Part shown: piece by piece, positions 1 through 10,767 of the stretch
How the letters are laid out: the number at the start of each line of letters is the position of its first letter
Numbering within the stretch: position 1 is the stretch's first letter
Assembly (NCBI RefSeq): GCF_007362775.1
Contig: NZ_CP041692.1
Location: 2,356,001 to 2,420,000, forward strand
Direction of reading: 5' to 3'
DNA: 64,000 nt
Origin: Microlunatus elymi
GTDB taxonomy: Bacteria > Actinomycetota > Actinomycetes > Propionibacteriales > Propionibacteriaceae
The notes under the pieces: model-generated
What the model was told of the DNA's origin: nothing
Databases searched by the model: none
What the model saw: only the letters and a program-made list of their open reading frames with translations
Made by a program: the position numbers and the translations under genes

Positions 1-69
1 GCCGAAGCAGGTTGGACCACCGGCCAGATCCTGCAACTCAACGGCGGCGCCCTGCTCGGCCACGGCTGA
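1..69 (+). CDS. C-terminal end of an SDR-family oxidoreductase (partial)
   Basis: Reading frame 1 is open from the window edge to a TGA at 67-69 and gives the last 22 residues of a protein. The tail contains TGQILQLNGGALL, which matches the end of short-chain dehydrogenases/reductases, where a TGQ-x-L-x-V-D-GG strand closes the Rossmann fold near the C-terminus. The catalytic part lies outside the window, so the substrate cannot be judged. The call rests on this one motif. Confidence 0.6.
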   Translation, partial: AEAGWTTGQILQLNGGALLGHG

Positions 70-144
70 CGAGACCCGAGCGTGGCCCGCGCTGTCACGA
101 GCGCGGGCCACATGACGGCGTCGGTCGGGGACGGGCGCTGGATA

Positions 145-300
145 CTAGAAGTAGTACTTGCGCGGCCCGATCTGGCGGCCCAGCGCACCGAAGATCCAGA
201 GCACGGCTCCGATGACGATCAGGATGATGCCGATCGTCCACAGGATCGAGATGCTGAAGATCAATCCCAGCACCAACAAGATCACACCGAGAATAATCAC
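145..300 (-). CDS. Small two-helix membrane protein, DUF6131-like
   Basis: This encodes 51 residues starting at a GTG that sits 7 nt downstream of a strong ribosome binding site (GGAGGAGGA, complement of 308-316). Two hydrophobic segments, about residues 1-17 and 19-38, are followed by a short basic tail ending RKYYF. This layout, with ILGVILLVLGLI at the start and G-x-VLWI-x-GA-x-GR near the end, fits the small actinobacterial DUF6131 family, whose function is unknown. The frame stays open further upstream, but the binding site decides the start. It is probably a monocistronic membrane peptide convergent with the preceding oxidoreductase. Confidence 0.7.
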   Translation of the reverse strand: MIILGVILLVLGLIFSISILWTIGIILIVIGAVLWIFGALGRQIGPRKYYF

Positions 301-566
301 GACGATTCCTCCTCCTGCATGCCCCCGACGGCTGTCTCGATCTGGCCGGACTTGATCTGGGAAGTACCCCGTGCCCGGCATCGATAACGACCGCGATGGA
401 CCCGAACCCTGTTCGCCGCGATTCGCTCCCGACAGGTCTGCACTGGTAGTGTCGTGGCTGCCGTCAGAACGGCCGCGGAAGCCGAAGAGCCCCCGATCAC
501 ACCACGTGAGCACTGCAGACGCAGTTTCCGGGAGCGCCGCGCAACGGGAAACCGAAGGGAGAGCTA

Positions 567-836
567 GTGTCGATCGACGCTGCGGAGAAGAAGAAGATCA
601 TCGATGAGTACGCGACCAGCGAAGGTGACACGGGTTCCCCCGAGGTCCAGGTCGCGCTGCTGAGCCGCCGGATCGCCCACCTGACCGAGCATCTCAAGGA
701 GCACAAGCACGACCACCACAGTCGTCGTGGCCTGATGCTCCTGGTCGGTCAGCGCCGCCGGTTGCTCAACTACATCGCCAAGAACGACATCGAGCGCTAC
801 CGGTCGCTGATCGAGCGCCTCGGCCTGCGTCGCTGA
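567..836 (+). CDS. rpsO: 30S ribosomal protein S15
   Basis: The 89-residue product has the usual S15 length and its conserved core, including [14 protein letters not shown] and DHHSRRGL. S15 binds 16S rRNA early in assembly of the small subunit platform. The GTG start follows AAGGGAGAG at a normal distance. The gene lies directly before pnp, the order seen in most bacteria, where S15 and PNPase are often co-transcribed. A strong hairpin 6 nt after the stop probably terminates or processes the message. Confidence 0.97.
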   Translation: MSIDAAEKKKIIDEYATSEGDTGSPEVQVALLSRRIAHLTEHLKEHKHDHHSRRGLMLLVGQRRRLLNYIAKNDIERYRSLIERLGLRR

Positions 837-842
837 CGCACC

Positions 843-870
843 AGAGCGGTCCTCCTCGGGGGCCGCTCTT
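843..870 (+). terminator. Hairpin after rpsO
   Basis: AGAGCGG at 843-849 pairs perfectly with CCGCTCT at 863-869, with extra G/C pairs inside, followed by TTCTCAT. This is a compact stem just after the stop codon. It could be a terminator, or a processing stem in a read-through rpsO-pnp transcript. Confidence 0.7.
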
Positions 871-885
871 CTCATACCTCCGACG

Positions 886-927
886 TGTCAGTCGGTGGTT
901 TGGCCCTTGCCACACCAGCGACTGACA
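886..927 (+). other. Long dyad in the rpsO-pnp spacer
   Basis: TGTCAGTCG at 886-894 is perfectly complementary to CGACTGACA at 919-927. Inside it GTGG (895-898) can pair with CCAC (910-913). No gene overlaps it. It may be a second processing stem in the rpsO-pnp transcript, or an operator. Its role is not known. Confidence 0.5.
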
Positions 928-1161
928 ACTCGGGTAGCACAAGTGAATAATCACCACAGGATTGCATCCCACGCTGTGCTCGACTGAGCGTTCTCGGTCC
1001 TCGGTAGTGGTTTTCGGGACTCCTACGAGCCCCGCGGACCTCGATCGAAGACCGGTCTCCACGCCAGTCGCGGGCGTCGCACCGATCGGCCGTACGACCC
1101 GTCCGGGTTGGCGCCTCAGGATCAGTGCCCGATGCGCCATGAGCCCCAGCCACCGCTGTTG

Positions 1162-1252
1162 CGGCCAACGGCCGGGAGTGTGGGTGCAATCGCACCACTG
1201 CGTTTCCTCGAGCGCGAGGAAGCCACGCGACGTTCCCTCCGGACGAGGGAAC
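1162..1252 (+). promoter_or_regulatory. Row of four hairpins in the pnp leader
   Basis: Four short stems follow one another before the pnp ribosome binding site: CGGCC/GGCCG (1162-1174), GTGGGTGC/GCACCAC with one bulged G (about 1180-1198), TTCCTCG/CGAGGAA with a 4-nt loop (1204-1221), and GTTCCCTC/GAGGGAAC with a 5-nt loop (1232-1252). The last ends 9 nt before GAGGAGGGA. PNPase leaders in E. coli and Streptomyces carry RNase III-sensitive hairpins used for autoregulation, and this looks like the counterpart. The rest of the 873-1271 spacer holds only the 886-927 dyad. Confidence 0.6.
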
Positions 1253-1271
1253 AAGTAAGAGGAGGGATCCC

Positions 1272-3491
1272 GTGGAGGGACCAGGTATCAAGTCCGCAGA
1301 GGCCGTGATCGACAACGGCGCACTCGGCAAGCACGTCATTCGGTTCGAGTCCGGGCTGCTGGCTCAGCAGGCCGCCGGCTCCGCCGCCGTCTACATCGAC
1401 GACGACACCATGCTGTTGTCGGCAACCACCGCGCAGTCCAAGCCGCGCGACGCGATCGACTTCTTCCCGCTGACCGTCGACGTCGAGGAGAAGATGTACG
1501 CCGCGGGCCGGATCCCCGGCTCGTTCTTCCGTCGGGAGGGTCGCCCGTCCGAGTCGGCCATCCTGACCTGCCGGCTGATCGACCGCCCGCTGCGCCCGCT
1601 CTTCGTCAAGGGCTTGCGCAACGAGGTCCAGGTCGTCATCACCGTGCTGGCGCTCAACCCCGACAAGCTGTACGACGTGGTCGCGATCAACGCGGCCTCG
1701 ATGTCCACCCAGCTGGCCGGGCTGCCGTTCTCCGGCCCGGTGGCCGGTGTCCGCGTCGCCCTGATCGGCGATCAGTGGGTCGGCTTCCCGGACAACTCGC
1801 AGCTGGAGGACGCCTCCTTCGACATGGTCGTGGCCGGCCGGGTGTTGCCCGACGGCGACGTCGCCATCGCGATGGTCGAGGCCGAGTCCACCGAGCAGAC
1901 CTGGGAGCTGGTCCGCGGCGGCAAGACCGCGCCGACCGAGGAGATCGTGGCCGGTGGCCTGGATGCGGCCAAGCCGTTCATCAAGGCGCTCTGCGACGCC
2001 CAGGCCGAGCTGGCCGCGCAGTTCCCCAAGGAGACCGCGCAGTTCCCGATCTTCAAGGACTACGAGGACGACGTGTTCGCCGCGGTCCAGGCCGAGGCCG
2101 GCGACGAGTTGGACCGGATCACCCAGATCGCCGGCAAGCACGCCCGCAACGACGCCATCAGCCAGTACAAGGCGATCGTGAAGGACAAGCTTGCGGTGCA
2201 GTTCGAGGGCCGGGACAAGGAGATCTCCGGCGCCTTCAGCGCGCTGACCAAGAAGATCGTCCGGCAGCGGGTGCTGCGGGACAAGGTCCGCATCGACGGC
2301 CGTGGGCTGGTCGACATCCGGACGCTGTCGGCCGAGGTCGGTGTGGTTCCGCGGGTGCACGGTTCGGCGCTGTTCCAGCGCGGTGAGACCCAGATCCTGG
2401 GCATCTCCACGCTGAACATGCTGGGCATGGAGCAGAAGCTCGACAACCTCGGGCCGGAGACCACCAAGCGCTACATGCACAACTACAACATGCCGCCGTA
2501 CTCGACCGGTGAGACCGGCCGGGTCGGTTCGCCGAAGCGGCGCGAGGTCGGCCACGGTGCCCTGGCCGAGCGGGCGTTGGTGCCGGTGCTGCCGAACCGG
2601 GAGGAATTCCCGTACGCGATCCGTCAGGTGTCCGAGGCGCTCGGCTCCAACGGCTCCACCTCGATGGGCTCGGTCTGCGCCTCCACCCTGGCGCTGCTGA
2701 ACGCCGGTGTGCCGCTGCGCGCCCCGGTCGCCGGCATCGCGATGGGCCTGATGAGCGAAGAGGTCGACGGCCAGACCCACTACGTCACCTTGACCGACAT
2801 CCTCGGCGACGAGGACGCGATGGGCGACATGGACTTCAAGGTCGCTGGCACCAGCGAGTTCATCACCGCGCTGCAGCTGGACACCAAGCTCGACGGCATC
2901 CCGGCCGACGTGCTGGCCGCCGCCCTGCGGCAGGCCAAGGACGCCCGGACCACCATCCTCGAGGTGATGGCCGAGGCGATCGACCAGCCCGACGAGATGA
3001 GCCTGTACGCACCACGGATCATCACCCTGAAGATCCCGGTGGACAAGATCGGCGAGGTCATCGGCCCGAAGGGCAAGGTGATCAATCAGATCCAGGACGA
3101 CACCGGCGCCCAGATCACCATCGAGGACGACGGCACCATCTACGTCGGTGCCGAGGAGGGTTCGGCCGCCGAGGCCGCCCGTTCCATGATCAACGCGATC
3201 GCCAACCCGACCATGCCGGAGAAGGGCGAGCGTTACCTCGGTACGGTCGTCAAGATCACCAACTTCGGTGCGTTCGTTTCGTTGCTGCCCGGCAAGGACG
3301 GCCTGCTGCACATCAGCAAGCTGCGTCCGCTCGCCGGCGGCAAGCGGGTCGAGGCGGTCGAGGACGTGGTCAGCGTCGGTCAGAAGCTGCAGGTGGAGAT
3401 CTCCGAGATCGACGACCGCGGCAAGCTGTCGCTGGTGCCGGTGATCGAGGAGGCCGAGGGCGAGAAGGAAGCCGAACCGGTCGACGCCTGA
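1272..3491 (+). CDS. pnp: Polyribonucleotide nucleotidyltransferase (PNPase)
   Basis: The 739-residue protein degrades RNA 3'-to-5' by phosphorolysis and can add 3' tails. Domain order is complete: RNase PH-like domain 1, a helical linker, RNase PH-like domain 2 with the [15 protein letters not shown] core, a KH domain with IGPKGK at about residue 597, and an S1 domain from about residue 652 ([14 protein letters not shown]). The GTG start follows GAGGAGGGA. The C-terminal tail after S1 is short and acidic. The upstream leader is unusually rich in hairpins and may mediate autoregulation together with RNase III, whose gene lies 22 kb downstream. Confidence 0.98.
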   Translation: MEGPGIKSAEAVIDNGALGKHVIRFESGLLAQQAAGSAAVYIDDDTMLLSATTAQSKPRDAIDFFPLTVDVEEKMYAAGRIPGSFFRREGRPSESAILTCRLIDRPLRPLFVKGLRNEVQVVITVLALNPDKLYDVVAINAASMSTQLAGLPFSGPVAGVRVALIGDQWVGFPDNSQLEDASFDMVVAGRVLPDGDVAIAMVEAESTEQTWELVRGGKTAPTEEIVAGGLDAAKPFIKALCDAQAELAAQFPKETAQFPIFKDYEDDVFAAVQAEAGDELDRITQIAGKHARNDAISQYKAIVKDKLAVQFEGRDKEISGAFSALTKKIVRQRVLRDKVRIDGRGLVDIRTLSAEVGVVPRVHGSALFQRGETQILGISTLNMLGMEQKLDNLGPETTKRYMHNYNMPPYSTGETGRVGSPKRREVGHGALAERALVPVLPNREEFPYAIRQVSEALGSNGSTSMGSVCASTLALLNAGVPLRAPVAGIAMGLMSEEVDGQTHYVTLTDILGDEDAMGDMDFKVAGTSEFITALQLDTKLDGIPADVLAAALRQAKDARTTILEVMAEAIDQPDEMSLYAPRIITLKIPVDKIGEVIGPKGKVINQIQDDTGAQITIEDDGTIYVGAEEGSAAEAARSMINAIANPTMPEKGERYLGTVVKITNFGAFVSLLPGKDGLLHISKLRPLAGGKRVEAVEDVVSVGQKLQVEISEIDDRGKLSLVPVIEEAEGEKEAEPVDA

Positions 3492-3511
3492 TCACCCACG
3501 GACGCTCAGCA

Positions 3512-4822
3512 ATGCCGCGTAGCGCACGCATGACGAAGGCCGTTCGGCCGTACCTCGGTGGACAAGTCCGCCGTACGGTGCTGCCGAGCGGCCTTCGCGT
3601 CGTCACCGAACGGATGCCGCACAGCCGCACCTTCAGCGTCGGCTTCTTCGTCGACGTCGGTTCGGTCCGCGAGTCGCCGAATCTCAACGGTGCTTCGCAT
3701 TTCCTCGAACACGTGCTGTTCAAGGGCACCCGTCGACGGCGGCCGGAGGAGATCTCGGCGGCGATCGAATCGGTCGGCGGCGACATCAACGCCTACACCA
3801 CCAAGGAACACACCTGCTTCTATGCGCGGGTGTTGGGCGACGACGCCGATCTTGCCGTCGACGTGCTGTCGGACATGATCACCTCCTCGCAGATCCTCAG
3901 TCGCGAGGTGCAGGCGGAGCGGACGGTGATCTTGGACGAGATCGCCATGCACGCCGACGATCCGGTCGAGGCGGTGCAGGAGTTGGTGACCTCGGCCCTG
4001 TTGCCGCAGCCAGGATTGGGATCCCCGGTGATCGGTACCGAGCAGAGCATCGCTGCGCTGTCGCGCGCGCAGATCGTCCGACACTGGCAGCGCAACTATC
4101 ATCCGGGGTCGATCGTGGTGGCCGCCGCCGGCCAGGTCGACCACGATCATCTGGTGGACCTGCTCGACCGGCTCGGTGACTTCGGCCGTCCCGCACGTAG
4201 GCCACACGTCCCGCTTGTGAGTAGTGGGCCGGGGCTTGATCGACTGCCGTTGCTCAGCGATCGTCGGCCGTTCGAGCAGGCCACGGTGTCGTTGGCCTTT
4301 CCGGGGCCGAAGCTCTTCGACCAGGAACGGTTCCCGATCGGACTGCTCTCGGTGATCATCGGCGGCGGCATGTCGTCCCGGCTGTTCGTCGAGGTCCGCG
4401 AACGGCGGGGCCTGGCGTACGGGATCGAGGCGGGCGAGACCAGCTATTCGACCGGCGGGTTGTGGAGCGTGGACTGGCAGTCCTCACCGGACAAGGTCGA
4501 GGAGATCCTGATCTTGGTCCGTGCCGAGCTGGAACGGGTCGCCGAGCACGGAGTGACCGAGCAGGAATTGGAGCGGGCCAAGGGCCAACTGCGCGGGCAG
4601 ACCGTTCTGTCGTACGAAGGTCCGCAGAGCCGGATGGCGCGGCTGGGCACCGCCGAGCTGACCGGCGACAATCGTACGGTGTCGCAGATCCTGGACACCT
4701 ACGATCATGTGGACACGGCCGAGATCGGCCGCATCGCAGCCACCTTGCTGACCCGCCCTGCGGTCCTCGGCCTGGTCGGTCCGAAGCGCCCCACCAAGCG
4801 ACTGGAGAAGTTGATCAACTGA
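3512..4822 (+). CDS. M16-family zinc peptidase (processing-peptidase-like)
   Basis: The 436-residue protein carries the inverted zinc motif H63-F-L-E-H67 of the M16 (pitrilysin) family, with the third ligand probably E144 in ILDEI. The second half (inactive-domain type) has RGLAYGIEAG. Length and two-domain build match bacterial homologues of mitochondrial processing peptidase, which act as cytosolic dimers on short peptides. It begins 20 nt after the pnp stop, and the pnp-M16 order is conserved across Gram-positive bacteria. ATG 3512 is used; ATG 3530 is an alternative, and neither has a strong ribosome binding site. The substrate is unknown. Confidence 0.92.
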   Translation: MPRSARMTKAVRPYLGGQVRRTVLPSGLRVVTERMPHSRTFSVGFFVDVGSVRESPNLNGASHFLEHVLFKGTRRRRPEEISAAIESVGGDINAYTTKEHTCFYARVLGDDADLAVDVLSDMITSSQILSREVQAERTVILDEIAMHADDPVEAVQELVTSALLPQPGLGSPVIGTEQSIAALSRAQIVRHWQRNYHPGSIVVAAAGQVDHDHLVDLLDRLGDFGRPARRPHVPLVSSGPGLDRLPLLSDRRPFEQATVSLAFPGPKLFDQERFPIGLLSVIIGGGMSSRLFVEVRERRGLAYGIEAGETSYSTGGLWSVDWQSSPDKVEEILILVRAELERVAEHGVTEQELERAKGQLRGQTVLSYEGPQSRMARLGTAELTGDNRTVSQILDTYDHVDTAEIGRIAATLLTRPAVLGLVGPKRPTKRLEKLIN

Positions 4823-4841
4823 GATTGTCGGGCGGGCCGGA

Positions 4842-5795
4842 TCAGCGGGCGGGTGCCGGACGGCGGAGCAGGATCCGTCGCTGGGCGATCTTGATCACCG
4901 CGAGGTTGATCGCGAGGCAGAGCGCCGGCCAGACCCAAACGGTCAGGGGATTCGACTCGACCGTCACCGCACTGGCATGCAGGACGGTGACCACTTGCGC
5001 GCCGAGCATGATCAACAAGAGACCGCCGATCCGGTGGCGGCGAACCGCTGCGTACACGGCAGTTGTGATGGCGATCAGGATCACCGCTGCGATTACCGCA
5101 TAGCTCACCAGGGCCGCGGTCAGCGACAGTGTGCCCGGTAGCGGCAGCCAGCCCGGAGTGCCGGTGATCACCGCCGACAGCACCAGACCCGTCCCGCCGA
5201 GAACGATCACGATCAGTCCCGCCAGGCGACGAAACAGTCGTGCGCGGCGGTCGCCGGGATCGAGCCCGGTCAGGCCGACGATGCCGAGAACGGCCAGCAC
5301 GCCGGTGTAGGCGGCCGGCGGTTGGGGATAGGGCAGGAGACCGGTCGGCACGGTCATCCACAGCGCCAGGATCGTGGTGGCAAGCAGCGTGACCCGTGCC
5401 CACTGAATTCGACCGGAGACCAGGATCGCCATGGTCAGCATGAATCCGATGTCGATGCCGACACCGATGGTCAGGAACGGCCCGCTGATGAACATGACCT
5501 GATACGGCGGGACGGCCGGGCGGTGCAGCGCGCCCGACACCTCGCCGGCGAACATGATCATCGAGGCCGCAGTGGCGATGGTCAGGGCGATCAGGCCGGG
5601 AACCGCTCGCGCAGCGCCCGGCAGCCGACCCAGCAGTGGTGCTGCCGCCGTGTCCAGCCGCGCCATGATCGCCTGCAGCACAAGGTCTGTGCTGTCGGCC
5701 CAGCTGATTCGGCCGTCGCGGTCCCGGGCGCGCTCAACCAGGATCGCTCGGGCCTCCTCGCCGTGGCGGTTGCGCCAGGACCGCGGATACAGCAT
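4842..5795 (-). CDS. Multi-pass membrane protein paired with PadR
   Basis: The 317-residue product has a basic cytosolic N-terminus containing LYPRSWRNRHGEEA, typical of actinobacterial membrane proteins encoded next to PadR regulators, then seven or eight hydrophobic segments. No enzymatic motif is visible. It lies 82 nt downstream of the PadR gene on the same strand and is probably co-transcribed and repressed with it. The N-terminus is odd: similar proteins have several residues before LYPR, and the frame here reads TYQLLL upstream of ATG 5795, but no ATG, GTG or TTG precedes it and ATG 5795 has no ribosome binding site. A CTG start near 5831 is possible. It is convergent with the M16 peptidase. 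Confidence 0.65.
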   Translation of the reverse strand: MLYPRSWRNRHGEEARAILVERARDRDGRISWADSTDLVLQAIMARLDTAAAPLLGRLPGAARAVPGLIALTIATAASMIMFAGEVSGALHRPAVPPYQVMFISGPFLTIGVGIDIGFMLTMAILVSGRIQWARVTLLATTILALWMTVPTGLLPYPQPPAAYTGVLAVLGIVGLTGLDPGDRRARLFRRLAGLIVIVLGGTGLVLSAVITGTPGWLPLPGTLSLTAALVSYAVIAAVILIAITTAVYAAVRRHRIGGLLLIMLGAQVVTVLHASAVTVESNPLTVWVWPALCLAINLAVIKIAQRRILLRRPAPAR

Positions 5796-5877
5796 CAGCA
5801 GCAGCTGGTAGGTCGCCTCGGTCCGATCCAGCAGCGTCGTCCGCCCCCGACCTTGATCTGGCGCCGACGTGCCCGCC

Positions 5878-6219
5878 TCATGCCGACGCCTCGTTCGCGC
5901 GGAACCTGCGCAGTCCGGCCTCGGCTCGGGAGGCGTTGGCCCGCATCCGCTGCACCTCGGCCGCCAACCGCTCGACGCCGAGCGAGGTCAGCGCGTAGTA
6001 CTGGCGCGCTCGACCGTCCACGACCTCCTCGCCGGCCCCACGGATGAGCCCGGCGTCGGCCAGCCGATCCAGAGTCGCGTACAAGCTGCCCGGTCGCAGC
6101 CGGACGGCTCCGTCCGACAGATCCTCGACCGACTTCATCACCGCGTAGCCGTGCTGGCGGCCGTCGGCCAGCGCGGTCAAGATCAGGAACGACGGCTCCC
6201 GCATTCCGTAGAACACCAT
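5878..6219 (-). CDS. PadR-family transcriptional regulator
   Basis: This encodes a short winged-helix repressor of 113 residues from ATG 6219. The PadR core is clear: MREPSFLILTALADGRQHGYAVMK, then LRPGSLYATLDRLADAGLI as recognition helix and start of the wing, then a C-terminal dimerisation helix. The start is uncertain: GTG 6237, ATG 6219 and ATG 6204 are in frame without a good ribosome binding site. A perfect palindrome covers the upstream side and includes GTG 6237, favouring a start inside it and suggesting autoregulation. The target is probably the adjacent membrane protein. Confidence 0.88.
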   Translation of the reverse strand: MVFYGMREPSFLILTALADGRQHGYAVMKSVEDLSDGAVRLRPGSLYATLDRLADAGLIRGAGEEVVDGRARQYYALTSLGVERLAAEVQRMRANASRAEAGLRRFRANEASA

Positions 6220-6229
6220 GACCGGGACA

Positions 6230-6250
6230 ATACTCACCTAAGGTGAGTAT
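6230..6250. promoter_or_regulatory. PadR operator palindrome
   Basis: ATACTCACCT at 6230-6239 and AGGTGAGTAT at 6241-6250 form a perfect 10-bp inverted repeat around one central A. It lies 10 nt before the likely PadR start codon, where a bound dimer would block transcription. ACTCACC/GGTGAGT dyads of this kind are frequent before actinobacterial PadR genes. Confidence 0.75.
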
Positions 6251-6261
6251 GGGAACAGTCG

Positions 6262-6645
6262 TCAGCCGGCCATCGCGATCGGAGTGCTGACCTCGACCGT
6301 TGTCCCGGCCGGATCGCGAGTAACGAAGCGACGTTGCCCGTACGGCTCGTCGCGCAGTTCGATGATCAGCTCCAGCCCGCGTCGGCCGGCCTCGGCGTAC
6401 AGCTGGTCGACGTCGTCGACCACGACGTCGATCATCACACCCTGCGGCTGCCCGGCCAGGCCCGGCGGCACCAGGTCATGATCGGCGCGCCAGATCCCGA
6501 TCTCGAGCAACGGCTCCTCCGAGGCCTGAAGGTCGATGAACCAGTCGCTGTCGAACACCGCCACGAACCCGAGGAAGTCGACATAGAACTGCTTCACCGC
6601 TTCGAGATCGTCGGCGGCGATGATCGGAAACGTCCTCTTGATCAC
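6262..6645 (-). CDS. VOC-fold protein (glyoxalase/bleomycin-resistance type)
   Basis: The 127-residue product has two beta-alpha-beta-beta-beta modules of the vicinal-oxygen-chelate fold: FPIIAADDLEAVKQFYVDFLG at the start, and VVDDVDQLYAEAGRRG then RRFVTRDPAGTTVEV in the second half. GTG 6645 follows AAGGAGG at good spacing, so the start is firm. Single-domain VOC proteins like this act as isomerases, dioxygenases or antibiotic-binding proteins. E48 and E118 could be metal ligands, but the substrate cannot be told. It is separated from padR by the operator region and probably transcribed alone. Confidence 0.85.
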   Translation of the reverse strand: MIKRTFPIIAADDLEAVKQFYVDFLGFVAVFDSDWFIDLQASEEPLLEIGIWRADHDLVPPGLAGQPQGVMIDVVVDDVDQLYAEAGRRGLELIIELRDEPYGQRRFVTRDPAGTTVEVSTPIAMAG

Positions 6646-6904
6646 GGTTCCTCCTTATCCAGGCTTAGCCAGGCTCAGGTCGCGATTCCCTGACGACGCT
6701 AGCGGTTCACGCCCGCCGTTGGTAGCCGGTGTCGCACGCGTGGCGCAGGCGCCGGTGCGAGGCAGGTGTGGCGCGGCGGTCCGGGGCCCGACGTCGTTCG
6801 GTAACCGGCGCTGCTATCCATCGGGTCGCGCGTGGCTGCCGAGCCGCTGCGCAGCACGGGGTCGGGGAGATGGCGCCGCCGTGGGGTGGAGCGCCGTACG
6901 CTTC

Positions 6905-6976
6905 TCAACCGGAGTGGGGTTCGGCGCCGCCGTCGCGGGAAGCCGCTCACGTTTCCCAACCCTGGTTGGGAAACGT
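6905..6976. repeat. Dyad repeats of the CGTTTCCCAACC family
   Basis: ACGTTTCCCAACC at 6949-6961 and GGTTGGGAAACGT at 6964-6976 form a perfect 13-bp inverted repeat with a 2-nt spacer. A degenerate relative (TACGCTTCTCAACC) begins near 6899. Related dyads occur at 39730-39945, 40223 and about 40284-40306. The gene-free stretch 6646-7026 holds nothing else recognisable. Confidence 0.6.
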
Positions 6977-7026
6977 ACGCCCGGAGCGCGGGCCACCCGA
7001 TCAAAGACGTCCACCGAAGACCCGAG

Positions 7027-8261
7027 TCATTCCAGAGTGCGGATTTCGCGGCGGGTGGCGACGATCAGGCAGAGCAGGGACATCGCGGCACCGCAGGCGA
7101 CGGTGGCTGCCAGCACACTGCTGGCGCCGGCGACGAGACCGAACAGCGGGGTCATCATCGGGGTGATGGCCAGATCACCGAGCCGGGTCAGTGACGACAC
7201 CCGACCCAGATAGTCCGGGCTGATCTCCCGCTGGAACACGCCGGAGATCCATACCGACGCCAACCCCGCAGTCAGCCCGACCAAGATCATCCCGCCGACC
7301 AGCGACGGCAACGCCGGGACACCGACGAGGGTCAGCCCGGCGCCCTGCAGCACCAGCACCCAGAAACCGCGCCGGGCCAGATGCGTTCCCCGCCAGCGGA
7401 TCGCGATCATGCTGCCGACGATCGCGCCGATCGCCAGCGACGCCTCACTGACGCCGACCCAGGTCGCGCTCCAGCCGGAGTGCGACACCCGCAACGAGAC
7501 ACCGATCGCGGTGACCGGCGTGATGAACACGTTCAGCGAGCAGATGCCCAGCGTGAGGGTACGTTGCCGGCGGTGCCGTGCGAGGTGGCTGAAGCCGTCG
7601 CGCAGATTGCTCCAGGCCGATCCCTGCCGCTGCCGGGGCAGCCGGTAGCGGAACCGGATCACCACGATCAACACCAGCGCGATCAGCAGGAAGGTGCCGG
7701 CGTCGATCAGCATCGCCATGGTCAGACCAGCGGTGGCCACCACGATCGCGCCGGCCGGCGCGCCACCGAGCACGGCCAGTCGGCCGCCGATCTGCATCCA
7801 TCCGCTGACCTCGACCAGGTCGTCGGGCCGCACCAATTGCCGTACCAGGGTCGAACGAGCGGGCGCACTCAACCCGACCGCGATTCCGAACAGCAACTCG
7901 ACCATGATCAACAACGTCGCGGTGTGCAGCCCCGCCTGCCAGCAGATCGCCGCACCGAGCAGCACGGCGGCTCGGAAGAACTCGCCGATGATCATGATCC
8001 TTCGGGTGTCCAACCGATCGGCGATCACGCCACCGAACAACATCAACAGCGCCTGCGGCACCATGCCGATCGCCACCACCAGACCTGCCATGCCCGGGTG
8101 CAACTCACGGACCGCGGTCCAGGCCAACGCCACGCTGAAGACCGAGTCGCCGAACCCGGAGACGGTGGCGAAGATCACCCAGCACCAGGTCACCGGGTCG
8201 CGCCGAATCGGCGGCGGTTCGGCGCCGACCAGTTGCACCTCACTGGCCGATGCCGGGGCAC

Positions 8262-8265
<4 letters not shown>
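7027..8265 (-). CDS. Major facilitator superfamily exporter
   Basis: The 412-residue protein has about twelve hydrophobic segments and the motif-A-like loop FGGVIADRLDTRRIM between segments 2 and 3, typical of MFS drug exporters of the MFS_3 (MefA/enterobactin-exporter-like) type. ATG 8265 overlaps the stop codon of the upstream ArsR gene (ATGA), so the two are translationally coupled and the exporter is almost certainly ArsR-controlled. The same frame stays open far upstream through the ArsR and dapB regions, but that part is antisense to real genes. The substrate is unknown. Confidence 0.88.
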
Positions 8266-9830
<1,565 letters not shown>

Positions 9831-9831
<1 letters not shown>

Positions 9832-10760
9832 TGTCCGATCCGACCGGTCCGGAAGATTCCAGCCCCTGGCGGCCCGCCGATCCGCCGGGCGAGGGCATGG
9901 GGCAGCCGGCCGGGCCGAGCTTCCAGCACGGCCAACCCGCGGCCCCGCCGCCCGGCGGTCCGGGCATCGAGGGTCCGGCCAGCCAAGCCACCGCGCCGAT
10001 CCACTGGGCACAGCCGCCGGACGGGCCGTCCACCCCGGTCGAGCCCACCATGGTGGTGCCGATCGGGCCGCCGCCCGCGGCCAAGGTGCCGCAGCGACGC
10101 CGGCGCGGCCTGGTGATCGGCATCGTGGTGGTCGTAGTTCTCGCGGCCCTGGTGGCCGCCGACCGGATCACCCCGATCGTGCTCGGCCGTTCCGTCGGCC
10201 ACAGCCTGCAATCCGAGCTCGGCACCAGCACGGCGCCACAGGTCCGCTTCGACGGATTCCCGTTCCTGAACCAGCTGGCCACCAAGAACTTCCGCGAGGT
10301 CGAGGTCACCGCCCACGACGTGACCAGCCAGCAACTGCCCGGCGCCATCACCGTCCGTACGGTGACTGCCGACCTGCACGGCGTGACGGTGTCCGACAAC
10401 CAGATCAAGATCGACTCCGCCGACGGTTCGGCACTGCTGGACTACCAGGCCGTCTCGACCCTGGTCGGGCACACGGTCAGCTACGCCGGCGACAACAAGA
10501 TCAAGATCAACCTGCTGGCCGGGGTCGCCATCACCGCATCGGTCGGAGTTGATCAACAAGAGCAGCAGGTCGTGCTGAGCGACGTGAAGCTGGACTCCGC
10601 GAACACCCCCGGATTCGCCAACCAGCTGGTCGAACGCATCGTCAACTCGTTGCTGCCCGCGCTCAGTCTGCCGACCGGTATCAGGCTGACCGGCATCCAG
10701 GTCGGCGACGACGGAGTCCGCGTTCAGGGCACCGGCGAGAACCTCACCATGCCCCGTTGA
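9831..10760 (+). CDS. DUF2993 (LmeA-like) membrane-anchored lipid-binding protein
   Basis: The 309-residue protein has a proline/glycine-rich cytosolic N-terminus (about residues 1-92), one transmembrane helix (about 94-112, GLVIGIVVVVVLAALVA), and an extracytoplasmic domain with alternating beta strands (VRFDGFPFLNQLATKNFREV). FPFL-x-QL-x(4)-F is the signature of DUF2993, whose mycobacterial member LmeA binds phospholipid and supports lipomannan maturation. It overlaps dapB by one nucleotide. Role here is inferred from family only. Confidence 0.82.
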
Positions 10761-10767
10761 ACCGTGA

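Noticed and set aside
145-513. A 122-residue version of the DUF6131-like protein
   Set aside because: A strong ribosome binding site inside the frame places the start at GTG 300, and the upstream part is not hydrophobic or conserved.
1122-3311. A 729-codon minus-strand frame opposite pnp
   Set aside because: It is a high-GC shadow of the PNPase gene: low-complexity, rich in Arg/Gly/His/Asp and with no family motif.
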